Part shown: one piece after another, positions 23,151-36,843 of the stretch
Layout of the letters: every line of letters begins with the position of its first letter
Position numbering within the stretch: position 1 is the stretch's first letter
Assembly: GCA_016859345.1 (NCBI GenBank)
Contig: JADGDC010000120.1
Span: 1 to 64,000 of the forward strand
DNA from: Istiophorus platypterus
Taxonomy: Eukaryota > Chordata > Actinopteri > Istiophoriformes > Istiophoridae
Length of the DNA: 64,000 nucleotides
Direction: 5' to 3'
Made by a program: the position numbers and the translations under genes
The notes under the pieces: generated by a model
Databases searched by the model: none
Told to the model about the DNA's origin: nothing
What the model saw: only the letters and a program-made list of their open reading frames with translations

Positions 23151-23482
23151 CATACCAACAAACACTTACCAAAAGCTTTTGCAATAGCAATGCTCTCTAA
23201 CAGACCCATGAAAGGGGTGGGGGGGGGCCTGAACGGCGGGAACCCTAGGAAATTTCCCCAGTGACTGTGAACACGTGATGGCCATAAGAATTCCAGGAAA
23301 ATGCTACGAGGGATGCAGCCACAACCAGCAGAGCGTTACGCACTGACCAAGACAGATAGGAACAAGGACGCACAGGGAAAAAAATGGAATGTTTCAGAAA
23401 AATAGGCATCGAGTTGGTCTTTGAAAAAGTGAACCGGTGTCATCACTGTATATGCTTGCAGAGAGGACAGATGCATTCACAA

Positions 23483-23483
<1 letters not shown>

Positions 23484-23541
<58 letters not shown>
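23484..23541. repeat. (CA)n beside exon block 1, unit 2
   Basis: About 29 CA repeats. Confidence 0.95.
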
Positions 23542-23544
<3 letters not shown>

Positions 23545-24132
23545 ACTGGCTGGTAGTAACAGCCCACACTAGCTTCCTGGCGAGTCTGGAGTAGGGAGGC
23601 GCATCGTCAGAGCTGAGACGCATGCTCATAAACATTAACATGACCAGCAGAGCAAGACAGAGCAGACCTAGGACCACATCACCTAGGCTGGCCTCTGGGA
23701 TCTTGTAGAAGGTGTAGTAAACCTGCAGGAAGAACCGCTGAGGAACGTCTTGTAGTCCCAGAATATTCTACAAACAGAAGCAACAGGGCTGACATCAGCT
23801 AACACCATCAAAAAGTAGCAGATCTGGTCGGGTGATGAACACAGTGGATGAACGCTCTTTGCTCTTTAGATAGAAACAGTAACTACAAACTAAGTTAGCA
23901 AACGCAAATCAATCAAAATCCTCTTTTATTACATTCTCTCCATTTCTATGTTTGGCACAGTAAGAAAAGCAAATGAAGAGTATGAAATACACAAGGGTTT
24001 GTCAAGAGCAAGAAGGTTTGAATTTTTCTTTCAATTGTTACATAATCTCGCTTTATATATATATTTAAGAAATTGTTGACACAAATCCACTGCTAAATTG
24101 GTTCTCTCTTCAAGCCAGATCTAACATCAAAA

Positions 24133-24820
24133 TCTTCTTCTTTTTCTTTTTGGCTTTTCCCTTTAGGGGTCGCCACAGCGAATCAGTGTCCTCCATCTAA
24201 TCCTGTCTTCTGCGTCCTCTTCTCTCACACCAACTACCTTCATGTCCACTTTCACTACATCCATAAACCTCCTCTTTGGTCTTCCTCTTGGCCTCCTGCC
24301 TGGCAGTTCATACTCTATCCGACACTCTTTTTACCTCCAGGACATTCCAAACAAGCTCCTCCTTCAAGATAACTCCTACTCCGTTTCTCTTCCTATCTAC
24401 ACCATGGTAGAACAACTTGAACCCTGCTCCCAAACTTCTAGCCTTGCTACCTTTCCACTTGGTCTCCTGGACACACAGTATGTCTACCTTCCTCCTCTGT
24501 TCCAACATTCAAAGTCCCTACTCTCAGTCCCAGCCTCTTGGCATTCCTCTTCTCTCTCTTCCTACGAACACACCTTCCTCCTCTCCTTCTTCTACCAACA
24601 GTAGTCCGATTTCCACCGGCACCCTGTAGGTGAACAGCACCGATGGCGGTCGTTGTTAACCCGGGCATCGACCGATCCGGTATGGGATTCATAGATTTGA
24701 TTCGCATGTTTGATTTGGCAAAAGTTTTACGTCGGATGCCCTTCCTGACACAACCCTCTGTATTTATCCGGGCTTGGGACCGGCACAATAAGACACTGGC
24801 TTGTGTCCCCTTGCGGCTAC
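24133..24820 (-). mobile_element. junction RTE derivative, units 2/3
   Basis: Same fused structure as at 12722, with an identical internal breakpoint at about 24309-24312. It differs at the 5' end, which reads 'cttgcggctac' and so matches the intact element near 44200. Confidence 0.9.
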
Positions 24821-24823
24821 ATT

Positions 24824-24926
24824 ATTTATATATATATACACACACACATATATATGTGTGTATATGTATGTATATGTAAATATATAAATATATAAGTATA
24901 AACATATACACATATATCTATACACA
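24824..24926. repeat. AT/CA-rich alternating segment, unit 3
   Basis: Clean (TA)n(AC)n followed by the matching GT run. Confidence 0.85.
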
Positions 24927-25184
24927 CGCAAAAATCCAAATTGGCCGATCTGTCGTCTAGTGATCACCTAATAAGCAATGCAAGAAAACTAGAAGAATTG
25001 TGTGTTTTAGAATCTGCCCTTCTCGGTTAAAGCAACAAACCATTTTTCTTCTAGATTTCTACATTCCTGTGACAGTGGCTTGTTAGTAGTTGGCAAAATG
25101 GGGTTTAGAGTAGGGGTTTGCCTTTCTCAAAGTGTCTGTGTAGCTGTTCAGAAGGGCCGGACTTGATGGTGGGAACATGTCTTT

Positions 25185-25445
25185 ATGAAACTATGTGACC
25201 ATCAAACAGAAAGCTCTGATAAAGCTCATTGGCTCCTTCAGACCTCTGGAGAGTTACCCACAGTTGACCAAGGCATCCCTAAGTGGGTGAAGGAGACGGT
25301 CCAGTTACACAACAGTTACAACAACCTGACAAAAGAATCTGAGCAGTTAAAGGCAACCTCCAACAAATCTGACAGAAGAAGGAGACCAAATCAAAAAGGA
25401 TTTGAAGACATGAACAAAGAGAGAAATGATTTTCAGAGAAAGTAA
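25185..25445 (+). pseudogene. coiled-coil neck remnant, unit 3 (frame partly restored)
   Basis: One adenine fewer in the run near 25395 lets the frame continue to the distal FEDMNKERNDFQRK end, giving 86 codons. About 11 codons between the two indels are still read out of frame. Confidence 0.4.
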
Positions 25446-26152
25446 TCATTTATTTCTTCCTCTTGCTGGCATGATTTAATCGCTTAAAGCTGTTTTGTCA
25501 AATCTGTCTGTATGTTCAGCAAACACTGGAAAGATCAGATTTCTCTGGACTGAGTGCTCGTATGTTGCTGCTGTTGACGCGGGTTCAAATTTCCTTCCGA
25601 AAGTTTAAATCAATACTTGTGCTCTGTGTAGGATCATAGTGGATAAATCCATTTTACATGGGAAACATCCCTCAGCAAAGATGGACATTGGCTTTCCTAC
25701 ACCTTGTAGCGGATGAGTTTCTTGACTCTCTGTCTGATCCCTTTTTTAATCCATGACGTGATCTATGCATCAGATTTTAAAATAGCTGAACTTTATGATT
25801 TTGAGATTACTGATGAATGTTTAAAAGCAAAAATTTAAGCCATTTTTATATTAAATTTGTTGGAAGTTAGAGTCTTAAAAAGGGAGAAAAGGGTTCAGCC
25901 TTGTTCTGTCGATGCAGGGTCAAGCTCTGAAGAACAGAAAGAACTACTAATATCGCATTTGGAGCCTGAAAAAACAACAAAAAACTGAACCAAATTTGAA
26001 AAAGTGAAAAAACAGACCAAACCACATTAGAACTGGAACAGTAACCTGATTGAGGAGGGCAAGTTGTCTGAGGCTTTAAGTAGGTGTAGTATTGTTGGGA
26101 AAATGGCTTCTCCAGGGTTGTAAATCTGACTCCATAAGATTTTTGTTTCAAC

Positions 26153-27170
26153 TGTTTTGTTAGACAGCCTTTTCCCGCATGTTCGTTTGTGAAAGAGGAG
26201 CCGGAGTCAGTTCGATCTTAAATGTAGTTTAATTCAGCAATGATCAGGTTCAGATTACAGAGCTCCGGGTCCTCATTCGCTTCCCTGACAGCAACAGAGT
26301 CCCCGTCAGTTCACGAAGTCTGACAACCTATCTATCCCTGGACCCGCTTGATATACTATTACAATGCGTCACGAATGTAGGTGGATTTCTGGTCTGCTTG
26401 GTCGCTCCCAGTTTTTTGTTGACCTCTCCCAGTCTGCTGTTTTTGTCCTTCTATGGCGCTGTCAATCTTCCCTCCAGCAGCAGTGGTGGAAGTTACATCT
26501 GAGGGGTACCTGCTGATAAACAGGAGTTGCACACCGCCACAATTTCTCCCCTCTGCCCTGCTGCCTGTCTCGGGATATGCTATCTATGCCTTCTTTCTGA
26601 TACCCTTGTTATGCATTCTAGGGAACAGGCCGTACTGACCGTGCCTCATAGTGGCTCTTTTCTCTGGGTTACACAATCATTCAGCTCCGTACATTCTGTA
26701 TATCCCTTCTAGGTAATCAAGTTTATAAGAAACACTTATTATTCCGATTAACCATGATTTCAAACATTTAGATATAATTTTAGTACATCTATATACTGGA
26801 TTTCCTTTCAGTATCTGACATGTAATATATGTTACCTTTCCCATTGTTTTGGAATGTTTATGTGGGGGAGATCCCCATTCCTGGAGGTGCAGGACCCTTT
26901 TGCCCTGGGAATTGGGGCCCTGTTACTGACGGGAACCATAAGTTACGATCTGTTTGTCTAAACATTGGCCTGTACACAAATCATATAAATGAGTTTTGAG
27001 CTGTGATTCGGAGAGAGACTCATTCTGGCTCCGAGTCGTCTCCCGGGCAAACCATGGTGCCTGATTGACGCACGTCTTCTTTGTAATAAACCTATTTTAT
27101 GCAATCAAGCCGGTGTCAGCGAAGTTTCCTTCATCATCTGCACATCATCAAACTGTGAGAAACAACCACA
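26153..27170 (+). mobile_element. retroviral LTR-like segment, unit 3
   Basis: As in unit 2, with AATAAA near 27085. Confidence 0.42.
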
Positions 27171-27705
27171 TAGGGAAATTGTTGGCCCCCGTGAACGTTA
27201 CTGTAGATTTGACACCAAGAATATCAGCCCGGCAGAGAGTAAAGACTATCCCTAAGAAAAAGCTGCTTTGTTGAAGTACTACGGGCATTTTTGTCACCTG
27301 AATAAAACCAGTGGTTAAAACTATGTTGAGTTTGAATGTGAGCCACCTGTCAATTTAATCCTTGTTCTGCTTCAAAACCTGCATTTTGTTGTGCTTACAG
27401 GACCCGCCATAGCCCAGCTGTCAACACAGCAGCTGAGCATCAACCTGGTCCCAGGCATCATCGCACATGTCCCCTAGTGTCCATGGTGGAAGATTTCTAC
27501 TCGGATGTCTACCAGAGCATGAGCCATTACCTCCTTCGGCCAGGTGGACCTGTCTCTTGGCTGCTGTACTGTTGTATGCTGCTGTTGTGGCAGCAATGCT
27601 GATCTGAGTGGCAGCAGATGTCTGTGGATTTTGATCTAGTTTAGTTAAAGAAACTTCACTGTCTTTTCCGTTCACCCCTGTGAATTTGTTTTTTGCAGTC
27701 TAAAG

Positions 27706-27849
27706 ATGCCTCGAATGGAAAAATATCTGCACAGTATACAAGTGGGCATGTGGTCCATAGCAGAGCTTGATGTGGATGGTGTGTCACTTAAAAAAGCAGT
27801 AGATGTTGGCCCAGGCACCACACACAGTGCAATTTACAATTTCATCTGA
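27706..27849 (+). other. unidentified 47-codon open frame, unit 3
   Basis: Intact, same frame as unit 1. Confidence 0.3.
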
Positions 27850-28189
27850 CTGTGCGGGACGAGGTTCTGTTATCCACATCGGAGCAAGGGTTCCTCACCT
27901 GTATGGACCTACATACCTCTCTGGAATGTGAGCACTGGCTTGCCCCAGAAACAAGCAATACCTGCCTTGTCAGTTAATATGTTTGTCAAAATCTGTGTTA
28001 TTATCTGTGTTATTTGCTGCCAGTCACCATCCAGTACAGTGTAGTGCTCATGGGGGTCGGCAGTGGGCAGACAAAATTATTACTATAGATAGATTGGGAG
28101 GAGAAGCCTGATCTGTTCCTTGAGGGAGTCTGCTGTGTTATGGCAAACCTGAGTTGGTGCACAGGGCAAATCTTGGAGGGAGCACTCAC

Positions 28190-28270
28190 CAGTGTCTTCA
28201 CAGCTCATGTCTGGTGAGCAGTGATAACCTTGGCTACAGCAGGAAGAGTCATTCCAGGGTTTTTTGCCAT
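28190..28270 (-). other. cysteine-rich exon-like stretch, unit 3
   Basis: 81 bp, same as unit 2. Confidence 0.28.
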
Positions 28271-31002
28271 CTTACAGACACAAGAGAGGGCCTGGCTGGT
28301 AAAAGTGTCTCCTCTTTCTCATGACTCTGGGCAGGTGGTTTTGTCATGGCATCAATCACAGCTGGAAACAAGTGTCCCTTTGAAAAGTATGAGGATGGTT
28401 TTTGCTTGCTGTTGCAAAATTCTAATAGCTTCTCCAAATGAGACAGTGAAAATTAAGCTTTGAAACTGATATAAATGAACTAAACTTTTCTACTTTAATT
28501 TGGGATGACTAGTGTTTGAGTATTCTGTGAGTACAATTCCACAGAAAAGAAATCCTTTCAAATCTCACTGAGGAGTGAGTTGTAATCACCATTTCTCCCA
28601 TTAAAATTAGCAAAGGAATCAGTAAAATTTGTGATTCTTTAGGTGATCTCAAAATACTGCACCTGTCTAATGGTAGATCATTATTACAGAGGCATTTTGA
28701 GTGACAAAGTTTGTCCAGGCCTGCAGAACTTTATATTCAAATATATGCTAGTGCCCAAAATACAATATAAGAAAATAATAATTATTTGATAAAATATTAA
28801 TAGGATATCTGAAATTCTATTCAAGAGATCTAACTTTTTGTAATCTGATGTGAGAGCAGTCATAAAAAAGGGCTCCTTAACTCTCATTAGTGTAAGAACA
28901 GTCAGTGTAATAATAATGAAAATACCGTATGAAGTTAAGAATAGGTGTCAAATTTAAAAAAAAAAAAATGTAAATTCGGGGTTTATGTGCAGTAAATAAG
29001 AGTCATAATGTCTAACCCTGATTACGGACCACATCCACAGCACAAACTTATTGAAAAAGACAAGAGATGTCTTCAAGTCACATTTTTAAATTTTTGTTTG
29101 GTAATTCCTTACCTTGCCAGTCTTTGTACTTACCTTAGAGGCGAATTTGTGGGAATCCAGCAGTTGGTGAAAAATCTGAAAGTGAAAAGCGCCCAGTGAG
29201 TGAAAGCACAAGCACAAATTGATAGACCTGTTTCTGTGTACAAAGGACAATAGGAAGACATCATTGGTGACTACACATGAAGGGGTCATGGACAGCACTG
29301 ATTCATATTACATCAAAAGGGTTACATATTGATTAAAATAAGTAAAAAAAAAAACTATCAAATTTGAAAGAACTGCACACAAACAAAGCCCCGAGAGTTC
29401 CTCAGTCATTCTCAAGTCAATGTTGAAACATAATCGAGACCTCTTGGTGTTCACAAGTTATCACATTCCCGTGCTCGTGTCCATTTCAACCACTTTTTGT
29501 CAACAGCTGGGACTGAATAGCCAGAGAGAACATGAAATTTGGTACATGAACATTTATTGCTGGCATCGGAAAAAGTAGTTACACCAAATGATCCTAACTC
29601 AAGGTCCACACAATTAACGACATCTCACAGTTTTGATTTACAGTCAATGGACAAATGCCACTTTCATCCATTTTTGAAATTGTAGATTGACCATGAATTA
29701 TGATTATTTTATCAAATCTTTTTGGCCAAGGAAAATCGATTACAGACATTCAGTTCTCTATATTTGCAGGTCTCAATAATGTCATTATGCATAATTAAAC
29801 TGTGATACTGTATGTTACTGTCTCATGTACTTTATTTAACTGTCTGGCTTTGAAAAGTTCATCTCCATGATTTAAACGGGCATCTTTAAATTCAGAGGCG
29901 ACTGATTCTGAATGAAACAGTGCAGTAGAGAGAATGACTTTTCCTAATGTGATTTATTGTATTCTCATCATATCGCACTAATACTTTGTTCATTCTTCAT
30001 CATACTTCACTGAAATCCATGTGTATTTTTTTTTGTCTTTCACATTTCCTAACTAACTTCTTCTTTTGTCTTTATCAAGCCAGGTTAGATAGTTGACACA
30101 GTGCTCTGCGCTCCACTACTCTTTATGTCGGAAAGTAGCTGTGTTCAATAGTGTGCTCTAAATGTTACTGGACTTAAGCTACAAAGCGATTCAAATGACT
30201 GCTCAAGGGTTGGATATCATTCAAAAAGAGTCTTTACCCTCAATACAACTTTCAGGTAGAGATACAGATACATTGTTAGTGTTGTTGTTGTTGTTGTATT
30301 TGCTGTTGTTGTTGTGGTGGTGTCTGTTTGAGTACCTCTCAGGGTCTATTAGAGTACATTGGCTGAAACACTTATAAAGTACCAAATAATCAAAACCGAA
30401 GTACACAAAACAGCGTAAGATGGGGACAGAATGGCACTGGACGTGGGGGGGGGTATTGATTTTTGTCATAAAAGTTGTTTTTTTACTGGACTTGCCTGTG
30501 TGATTGCATATGGTAGTGAAGGACATCCCTGTCTGTCTGTGTCCAAAGATGGTCTGTGGTGTCAAATGTGAATGTCCTTCTTAATTTCTCTACGGTCGTC
30601 ACTGAATCCTGGTCGATTTTGTTCTGGTGTTCACAAAGTCTCTTGACCAGTGTCCTTGTGGTTTTAGCCATGTTGCCTAGATGTGACCAACACCAGTTTT
30701 CCTCTCTAAAGTTATATCGGCAGATTATATCGGCAGATATATCGGCAAAATTTGGTTATAAATCTTAAGTATTTCTTTATGAGAAATGGATGCAAAAAAA
30801 AGCTCAGAGAAAAGCCCCCTTGGTCATCTATCCCTCAAAAACTAATATTCTGCTTCATCGTGACTTTGTGGCTGAGCTGTGGGAGTGGAGAAAACCTCAT
30901 AATTTCAGAGGGTTCATACATTTTTTCTTGCCATATCATTGAGCCAAGTCTTCGGATCAAGTTAACAATTGAATCGTTTTAGCTCGCATTTCTGCATGCA
31001 AA

Positions 31003-31003
<1 letters not shown>

Positions 31004-31040
<37 letters not shown>
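31004..31040. repeat. (CA)n downstream of slc26a11, unit 3
   Basis: About 18 repeats. Confidence 0.9.
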
Positions 31041-31044
<4 letters not shown>

Positions 31045-33598
31045 AATAAAAGTGTGGAATTTTTATTCACAAAAAAATTCTTATATAAAAGTGAGGATTT
31101 GGGTTTGTACTATAATTTATTTACTGTCTGTGTGACGCATTAATGAACAAACTGATGAGTAAATTGTTATTTTGTAAATTCAGATTTGGTCTCTGGCAGC
31201 TGACCTATCATCTTCAGTCCTACAGGGAAAACAGAGGGGATGCTCTGTTGATAAAAATACATATTTCAGTAATATTACCTCTCTCATTATCTCCTCATTC
31301 GTAGGAACATAAAACATTAAATGTTCTTCAAAAGCATATAAAACCCTAGAAAACACACTATTAGATGTCTGGTCCATATTTTGTGCAAGGATAGAGGAGT
31401 GTTGTAATCCAGGAGATTCTACAATAATATCCAGATTCAAACTTGGCAGAAGTTCAGTGCAACACATTTCCCTTGGACAGGAAAAAGGGGGACATCACTT
31501 GGCCACCGGCAGTTGCTGCACACTTGACAGTAAATGGAGGTTGCTTATCCCGTTTTAATGTCATAAGAGCCCAATAATCTCAGATGTGAATTAGTGATTA
31601 GTGTTGTTGCTACATTGTTTCCGTCACACGAATGCGATCGGACAGTTTCCGTGTCAGTCATCAACGAGGTCCCCTGACGCCATCTGCAGCGCCGCCTCCA
31701 CAGTGTCCGTGTACCTGAGGTCCTGCAGATCTGCTGCTAGGAGAACCTCTAGAACAGAAGGCTGAAGGAGCGTGTGAGAAAAAGAGAGCCAGACAGACAT
31801 TATATTTATTTTGTTGTGTTGTTATAAGAACTGAACTCTGGCCCAAAAAAAAAATAATCATACCTGCAATCTGCCTGCCTCTACCTGCCCCAGCATGTCC
31901 TTGAGCTCACTGATCACTGTGTAATCTATGCTGCCGACGTGATGGCAGTACAGGACCACTGACCGCGGAGGAGACTCTGGCAGGAAAACTGAGTCCACTG
32001 CTCAACTCCATCACCAGTACACCGTGGTCAGGCACCTGCACACGATGGGCACACACTGTCACTGAGCAAAAATATGGGTTTTACTGTTAAAGAGCAAGGT
32101 AGAGTAAGACAATCCCTGAAAAACCATACCTCAGGAACTGAAGCAGAAGTTCTGTAAAGTCATTTGCAAAATAAGGGATAAGGGATACCTATCTTAGTAT
32201 AAAGCATTAGAGAAAAATCTCCTGTGGTTGTCCAGTTGCTAATGTCTCATGGCAATGGCAACGTCATTATATTTCCCGAGCGCTCGATCAACCAATACAG
32301 TGGGCCTATTGCATAGCACATTAGTTTAAACCCAGTAAACTTAGGTATTGTTACAAGATGCAGTCTGCATCTGCCCTGATGAAGCCACAATCTGTTTGGC
32401 CCTATGGTTGGTTAGGGGCTGATCAAATGATTGTGGCACCTACACAGTACTTTTAGTAACTCTACTTATATCCAGTGAAAATGTTTTACAACTACGGTAC
32501 CTTTATCTGGGGTCTGGCAGTGTTGTACAGCAGCAGGGCTCCAGATATGGCTACACCTCCTATGATGCCGTACTGCACCTGCCAGAAACTCATTGAGAAT
32601 GTCTACAAAAGGCAGCCGGTCCAGCTCTGTGGAAGACACATGAGCGCCGGGCTTCAAATAAACGAACAGATACACGTAAGGAACACTGAAGTAAGAAAAC
32701 GGAGCAAACACTTACTGCGTATCCTCCACATCTTAGCCATAACACGGTAATCCACCATGGGAGCTACCGCACAGATGATAACAGCAGCCAGAGAAGCTTT
32801 GGGGATGTAGTAGATGGCCATCATGAGGAATTCCAGGGAAAGCAACAAAATCGCACTTGCAGAAACCCACAGAAAATGATTCAAAACTGAAAAATAAATA
32901 AATAGACATTGTCTTTGTGTTTGTGTGAAGACTGCCATGTGAGGTTTGATTGCATCACAAAGTAAAAATATACCAGTACGTAACAATTACTACACTGTAT
33001 TACACCATGCACAGGAACAGCACTTTATGTGGGGATCCTCTTTAAGAGTGATCACACAAAATCTTTCCGTTCTTCTGTGACTTGATGGATAAGGACATAT
33101 TCATGGTTGAAGCCTGTGGAGAGGAGGAGGTTGACTGTAAGAAAAAGGGCAAATTAATATTCATAATTTTTGTCCGTATGCTCTATTTTTAATTTTTAAA
33201 AAAGTAACACATAAATTTCTTATGCTCACATGCTGGGCTGTCTCTCTTTAAGATGAATGTTTTCTACTGTTGTTTTGCAATCTGTCATGTCTGCTAAAAA
33301 CCTGTGTGAACTGTTTTCTTTAAGACGTCTACCTCCATGACAAAACTTTTTTTCTGCAGAGAAGATGGAGGCGGAAAAGGGGGCAAAAAAAATGTGGAGG
33401 GGGATGTGGAGCTAAAATACGATATCACAGACCACCACAGGAGGGAGTAAGAGAGTACCGACAAATAAAGCGAAAGCTGAAAGAGTCAGGACTCACTGGT
33501 GATGATGCCTCCAGCTGGAGTGCGGACCCCGGTCTGGGAGTTCACCGCTGTTCTGGATTTGAAGACAAAACATGACACTATAAGTATATGATATTTGA

Positions 33599-33711
33599 TC
33601 TCTCTCTCTCTCTCTCTCTCACTCTCCGTCTCTCTCTCTCTCTCTCACTCTCCGTCTCTCTCACTCCGTCTCTCTTTCTCTCTCCGTCTGTCTCTCTCTC
33701 TTTCACACACA
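33599..33711. repeat. (CT)n tract, unit 3
   Basis: Slightly shorter; one interruption is reduced to 'actccgt'. Confidence 0.95.
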
Positions 33712-34055
33712 CACACCCACCCATACACAAACCTCCCAAAGCTTCCAGTGACAGGGTAGGCTGACACAAAGGAGCCCATGATGTTAGTGACTCCAATTGC
33801 CAGCAGCTCCAGGTTGGCATTTATCCTGTAGTCATTCTGACTCGCTGAGGACAAACAGGAAGTTAAAATCAGTTGAGAGTCTGATGAAACACTCATTCAC
33901 TGCATCTGCCTTGATTCAAGTGCTGGTATAATGTGTAGAAAAGTGCTTTTGCAACATTATAGTAAAAAGGTAAAATCTCCATTTCTAATAATAAGTTTGC
34001 ATTAACTCACTTTGACTCATCTTAACTTGTTGAAAGAGCTGAAAAAATCTACAAA

Positions 34056-34556
34056 CTTGCTAACATGCTGATGTTTAGCAGTTATAATGTTTTATAACTG
34101 CTAAAATCAGCAGTTATTACATTGTTTATTAACAATGTTGATTTAGCATGTTAGCGTGTTAACTAGTAATCATTCATGTCATAACAAGTACAGCGGAGGC
34201 TGATGGGAATGTCATTAGTTTCCAGGTATTTAGCCGTAAACAAAATACTGGAGAAATTTGAGTTTTGACCTGAGATGGAGCTAAAAGGGATCAATCAAAG
34301 TAATCTCAGTTCCGCACCAAATTTCATGCCAAGCCATACAATAGTTCTTGAGGCATCTCAGTCAAAACCACAAATATCAACCTCTTGGTTTCACAACAGG
34401 AAACATCATAGGATCACCAAAGTAACGAGGATTCTTCCTCTAGGGACCATGAATGTCTGAACCGAATTTCATGGTAATCCATCCAGTGGCTGTTATATCT
34501 TAGCTTAGATTAAAGTTGTGGACCAACAGACAGACCGACATTGGCAAGATTACAGC
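34056..34556. repeat. foldback/MITE-like repeat, unit 3
   Basis: Same structure, one A fewer in the 'gctaaaatc' loop near 34103. Confidence 0.6.
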
Positions 34557-34887
34557 CATACCAACAAACACTTACCAAAAGCTTTTGCAATAGCAATGCT
34601 CTCTAACAGACCCATGAAAGGGGTGGGGGGGGGCCTGAACGGCGGGAACCCTAGGAAATTTCCCCAGTGACTGTGAACACGTGATGGCCATAAGAATTCC
34701 AGGAAAATGCTACGAGGGATGCAGCCACAACCAGCAGAGCGTTACGCACTGACCAAGACAGATAGGAACAAGGACGCACAGGAAAAAAATGGAATGTTTC
34801 AGAAAAATAGGCATCGAGTTGGTCTTTGAAAAAGTGAACCGGTGTCATCACTGTATATGCTTGCAGAGAGGACAGATGCATTCACAA

Positions 34888-34888
<1 letters not shown>

Positions 34889-34944
<56 letters not shown>
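34889..34944. repeat. (CA)n beside exon block 1, unit 3
   Basis: About 28 CA repeats. Confidence 0.95.
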
Positions 34945-34947
<3 letters not shown>

Positions 34948-35534
34948 ACTGGCTGGTAGTAACAGCCCACACTAGCTTCCTGGCGAGTCTGGAGTAGGAG
35001 GCGCATCGTCAGAGCTGAGACGCATGCTCATAAACATTAACATGACCAGCAGAGCAAGACAGAGCAGACCTAGGACCACATCACCTAGGCTGGCCTCTGG
35101 GATCTTGTAGAAGGTGTAGTAAACCTGCAGGAAGAACCGCTGAGGAACGTCTTGTAGTCCCAGAATATTCTACAAACAGAAGCAACAGGGCTGACATCAG
35201 CTAACACCATCAAAAAGTAGCAGATCTGGTCGGGTGATGAACACAGTGGATGAACGCTCTTTGCTCTTTAGATAGAAACAGTAACTACAAACTAAGTTAG
35301 CAAACGCAAATCAATCAAAATCCTCTTTTATTACATTCTCTCCATTTCTATGTTTGGCACAGTAAGAAAAGCAAATGAAGAGTATGAAATACACAAGGGT
35401 TTGTCAAGAGCAAGAAGGTTTGAATTTTTCTTTCAATTGTTACATAATCTCGCTTTATATATATATTTAAGAAATTGTTGACACAAATCCACTGCTAAAT
35501 TGGTTCTCTCTTCAAGCCAGATCTAACATCAAAA

Positions 35535-36219
35535 TCTTCTTCTTTTTCTTTTTGGCTTTTCCCTTTAGGGGTCGCCACAGCGAATCAGTGTCCTCCATCT
35601 AATCCTGTCTTCTGCGTCCTCTTCTCTCACACCAACTACCTTCATGTCCACTTTCACTACATCCATAAACCTCCTCTTTGGTCTTCCTCTTGGCCTCCTG
35701 CCTGGCAGTTCATACTCTATCCGACACTCTTTTTACCTCCAGGACATTCCAAACAAGCTCCTCCTTCAAGATAACTCCTACTCCGTTTCTCTTCCTATCT
35801 ACACCATGGTAGAACAACTTGAACCCTGCTCCCAAACTTCTAGCCTTGCTACCTTTCCACTTGGTCTCCTGGACACACAGTATGTCTACCTTCCTCCTCT
35901 GTTCCAACATTCAAAGTCCCTACTCTCAGTCCCAGCCTCTTGGCATTCCTCTTCTCTCTCTTCCTACGAACACACCTTCCTCCTCTCCTTCTTCTACCAA
36001 CAGTAGTCCGATTTCCACGGCACCCTGTAGGTGAACAGCACCGATGGCGGTCGTTGTTAACCGGGCATCGACCGATCGGTATGGGATTCATAGATTTGAT
36101 TCGCATGTTTGATTTGGCAAAAGTTTTACGTCGGATGCCCTTCCTGACACAACCCTCTGTATTTATCCGGGCTTGGGACCGGCACAATAAGACACTGGCT
36201 TGTGTCCCCTTGCGGCTAC
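35535..36219 (-). mobile_element. junction RTE derivative, units 3/4
   Basis: Same breakpoint, at about 35711-35714. Three single-base losses between 36018 and 36080 set it apart from the other junction copies. Confidence 0.9.
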
Positions 36220-36222
36220 ATT

Positions 36223-36325
36223 ATTTATATATATATACACACACACATATATATGTGTGTATATGTATGTATATGTAAATATATAAATATATAAGTATAA
36301 ACATATACACATATATCTATACACG
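36223..36325. repeat. AT/CA-rich alternating segment, unit 4
   Basis: As unit 3, two bases shorter at the distal 'tatacacgc'. Confidence 0.85.
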
Positions 36326-36581
36326 CAAAAATCCAAATTGGCCGATCTGTCGTCTAGTGATCACCTAATAAGCAATGCAAGAAAACTAGAAGAATTGTGT
36401 GTTTTAGAATCTGCCCTTCTCGGTTAAAGCAACAAACCATTTTTCTTCTAGATTTCTACATTCCTGTGACAGTGGCTTGTTAGTAGTTGGCAAAATGGGG
36501 TTTAGAGTAGGGGTTTGCCTTTCTCAAAGTGTCTGTGTAGCTGTTCAGAAGGGCCGGACTTGATGGTGGGAACATGTCTTT

Positions 36582-36843
36582 ATGAAACTATGTGACCATC
36601 AAACAGAAAGCTCTGATAAAGCTCATTGGCTCCTTCAGACCTCTGGAGAGTTACCCACAGTTGACCAAGGCATCCCTAAGTGGGTGAAGGAGACGGTCCA
36701 GTTACACAACAGTTACAACAACCTGACAAAAGAATCTGAGCAGTTAAAGGCAACCTCCAACAAATCTGACAGAAGAAGGAGACCAAATCAAAAAAGGATT
36801 TGAAGACATGAACAAAGAGAGAAATGATTTTCAGAGAAAGTAA
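36582..36843 (+). pseudogene. coiled-coil neck remnant, unit 4
   Basis: Identical in translation to unit 1, with the same frame break. Confidence 0.4.

Larger units (their letters stand above)
20241..23767 (-). pseudogene. slc26a11: slc26a11 5'-truncated pseudogene, copy 2
   Basis: Exon blocks at 23547-23767, 23170-23342, 22324-22435, 22084-22139, 21305-21444, 21090-21215, 20451-20622 and 20241-20348. It has the same frame break in block 2, extra base in block 6, deletion in block 7 and damaged block 5 acceptor as copy 1. Block 1 is open here (DDAPPYSRLARKLVWAVTT), whereas copies 1 and 3 are one base short. In block 2 a stretch of nine Cs keeps GFPPFRPPP in frame with MGLLES. The last exon begins PSVLEV with CCC for proline, as in copy 5. 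Confidence 0.88.
13408..24820. repeat. tandem unit 2 of the 11.4 kb array
   Basis: Complete unit, 11413 bp, same internal order as unit 1. Private differences include a lost 'tac' after the (CA)n tract near 19631 and an extra 'tata' near 20857. Its left junction ends 'cttatgctac', as at unit 6 and unlike units 3-5. Confidence 0.95.
31654..35169 (-). pseudogene. slc26a11: slc26a11 5'-truncated pseudogene, copy 3
   Basis: Exon blocks at 34950-35169, 34576-34748, 33733-33844, 33497-33552, 32716-32855, 32501-32626, 31864-32035 and 31654-31761. It carries all shared lesions plus the one-base loss in block 1 near 34995 that copy 1 also has. The CT-rich intron between blocks 3 and 4 is slightly shorter. 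Confidence 0.88.
24821..36219. repeat. tandem unit 3 of the 11.4 kb array
   Basis: Complete unit, 11399 bp. The left junction reads 'cttgcggctac'. One adenine fewer near 25395 restores the end of the lectin-neck reading frame, which is broken in the other units. Confidence 0.95.

Noticed and set aside
23384..23572. Plus-strand frame with a THTHTH run
   Set aside because: Translation of the (CA)n tract; not a protein.
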